This document shows positions 6,618 to 6,882 of a DNA stretch of 6,882 nucleotides, piece by piece. Every line of letters starts with the position of its first letter. Position 1 is the stretch's first letter. The notes below the pieces were generated by a model. The model searched no databases and was not told the origin of the DNA. It was given only the letters and a program-made list of their open reading frames with translations. The translations under genes and the position numbers were made by a program. Where the stretch lies: NCBI GenBank assembly GCA_026417425.1, contig JAOADF010000077.1, positions 1 to 6,882 of the forward strand. Direction: 5' to 3'. The stretch comes from Dictyoglomaceae bacterium. Lineage in GTDB: Bacteria; Dictyoglomota; Dictyoglomia; Dictyoglomales; Dictyoglomaceae.

Positions 6618-6646
6618 AGGATAACAATTAAAGATTTAAGTGTCAA
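6618..6646 (-). promoter_or_regulatory. Promoter of the nuoE-nuoF operon
   Basis: On the minus strand, a perfect TTGACA (6646-6641) is followed after 17 bp by TATCCT (6623-6618), with TGT (6626-6624) directly before it as an extended -10. The predicted start is near 6611, giving a leader of about 30 bases before ATG 6580. The -10 matches four of six consensus bases, but the perfect -35, spacing and TG extension make it credible. Confidence 0.65.
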
Positions 6647-6681
6647 GGATAAGTATTTTTTTCCATCTTTTCTTCTAAACT

Positions 6682-6711
6682 TTAACAAGAATTTTTGATA
6701 TATTCTATAAA
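6682..6711 (+). promoter_or_regulatory. Weak candidate promoter pointing right
   Basis: TTAACA (6682-6687) and TATAAA (6706-6711) are separated by 18 bp. If active, transcription would start near 6718, just before the GGGAGG at 6725-6730. The sequence is very A/T-rich, so chance matches are likely. Confidence 0.3.
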
Positions 6712-6715
6712 GAAA

Positions 6716-6738
6716 GTTTTTAAAGGGAGGTTTTTAAA
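6716..6738 (+). repeat. Direct repeat of GTTTTTAAA around a ribosome-binding-site-like sequence
   Basis: GTTTTTAAA occurs at 6716-6724 and again at 6730-6738, a period of 14 bases, with GGGAGG (6725-6730) overlapping the start of the second copy. The second copy runs directly into ATG at 6738-6740. Function unknown. Confidence 0.4.
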
Positions 6739-6792
6739 TGTCTACTCTCTCATAGAAGATTGGAATCAGTTAATAATCTAGCATAAACCTCC
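6726..6792. repeat. Inverted repeat GGAGGTTT / AAACCTCC enclosing a 51-base loop
   Basis: The left arm (6726-6733) and right arm (6785-6792) are perfect 8-base complements. In a plus-strand RNA the right arm would pair with the ribosome binding site at 6725-6730; in a minus-strand RNA the left arm would mask AGGAGG at 6793-6788. An inner AGATT (6757-6761) / AATCT (6775-6779) pair could stack inside the loop. It matches no riboswitch class I recognise. Confidence 0.4.
6738..6755 (+). other. Possible five-codon leader or broken gene start (MSTLS)
   Basis: ATG at 6738 follows GGGAGG (6725-6730) at a normal seven-base distance and reads five codons to TAG at 6753-6755. The initiation context is good, but the frame is far too short to call a gene, and no plus-strand frame downstream stays open. 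It may be a leader peptide, the relic of a lost gene, or chance. Confidence 0.2.
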
Positions 6793-6882
6793 TATAATAT
6801 TTATTTTTCCCATCTTTTCTCTTCCTCATTTCCTTTAGATTAGGCTAATTCTTTATTTATTTATTCTTTACTTATATCAAAA

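Larger units (their letters stand above)
6647..6882. other. Non-coding stretch right of the nuoE promoter
   Basis: No frame on either strand looks like a gene. The stretch holds the weak promoter-like hexamers, the GTTTTTAAA repeat, the GGAGGTTT inverted repeat and a second possible right-pointing promoter (TTAATA 6770-6775, 17 bp, TATAAT 6793-6798). A similar pyrimidine-rich block occurs twice (6657-6676 and 6804-6824, both containing CCATCTTTTCT). There is also a small palindrome, ATTAG-G-CTAAT (6839-6849), and a short TTTA run (6852-6864). No tRNA or rRNA pattern is seen. Confidence 0.6.

Noticed and set aside
6770..6829. Minus-strand 19-codon frame (begins MRKRKDG)
   Set aside because: Very short, low-complexity basic composition, poor initiation site, and bounded upstream by a stop; best seen as chance, apart from the internal AGGAGG noted in the findings.
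6839..6866. ATTAG-G-CTAAT followed by T-rich sequence as an intrinsic terminator
   Set aside because: Only four usable A/T-rich base pairs around a three-base loop and a broken T-tract; too weak. It could at most be a protein-binding site.
6845..6870. TTTA tandem run as a CRISPR or microsatellite array
   Set aside because: Only about three imperfect units in very A/T-rich DNA; no spacers or repeat structure.
6650..6882. Riboswitch, tRNA or other known structured RNA
   Set aside because: No conserved core of a class I recognise, no cloverleaf and no G/C-rich structured block, which would be expected for structured RNA in a thermophile.

Overview
The window is AT-rich bacterial DNA (roughly one third G+C by eye). 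It has strong AGGAGG-type ribosome binding sites, A/T-ending codons, AGA/AGG arginine codons and Lys/Ile/Glu-rich proteins, which suggests an anaerobic thermophile. The combination of a CUT1 sugar transporter, a short transketolase-type gene and a NuoE/NuoF pair, in this codon style, reminds me of Dictyoglomus or a Thermotogae/Firmicutes-like thermophile. That placement is inference from style, not proven.

Layout, left to right. (1) Positions 1-572, minus strand: the first 190 residues of a transketolase thiamine-pyrophosphate domain, cut by the window edge. (2) 573-688: a compact divergent promoter region with an extended -10 promoter for the transketolase and a near-consensus promoter for the plus-strand regulator. 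The regulator promoter overrides the apparent TTG start at 659. (3) 689-4458, plus strand: a FadR-type GntR regulator, then a CUT1 sugar ABC importer made of a secreted binding protein and two overlapping permeases. No ATPase gene follows. (4) 4458-4489: a U-tract hairpin shared by convergent genes. (5) 4488-6580, minus strand: nuoE then nuoF, overlapping by ATGA, encoding an NADH-oxidising FMN/Fe-S module with its own promoter at 6618-6646. (6) 6647-6882: no convincing gene, but a cluster of repeats, ribosome-binding-site-like sequences and weak promoter-like signals.

How it works together (inference): the regulator probably senses a carboxylate or sugar-derived ligand, represses itself through an inverted repeat centred on its own start codon, and controls the downstream importer and perhaps the divergent transketolase. 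This would link sugar uptake to pentose-phosphate metabolism. The nuoE-nuoF pair is a separate redox unit. Its NuoF is unusual: the N-terminal thioredoxin-like [2Fe-2S] domain is present but has lost all four cluster cysteines, and the C-terminal 2x[4Fe-4S] ferredoxin domain of bifurcating-hydrogenase relatives is absent. No catalytic partner (hydrogenase or dehydrogenase) lies in the window, so its electron acceptor is unknown.
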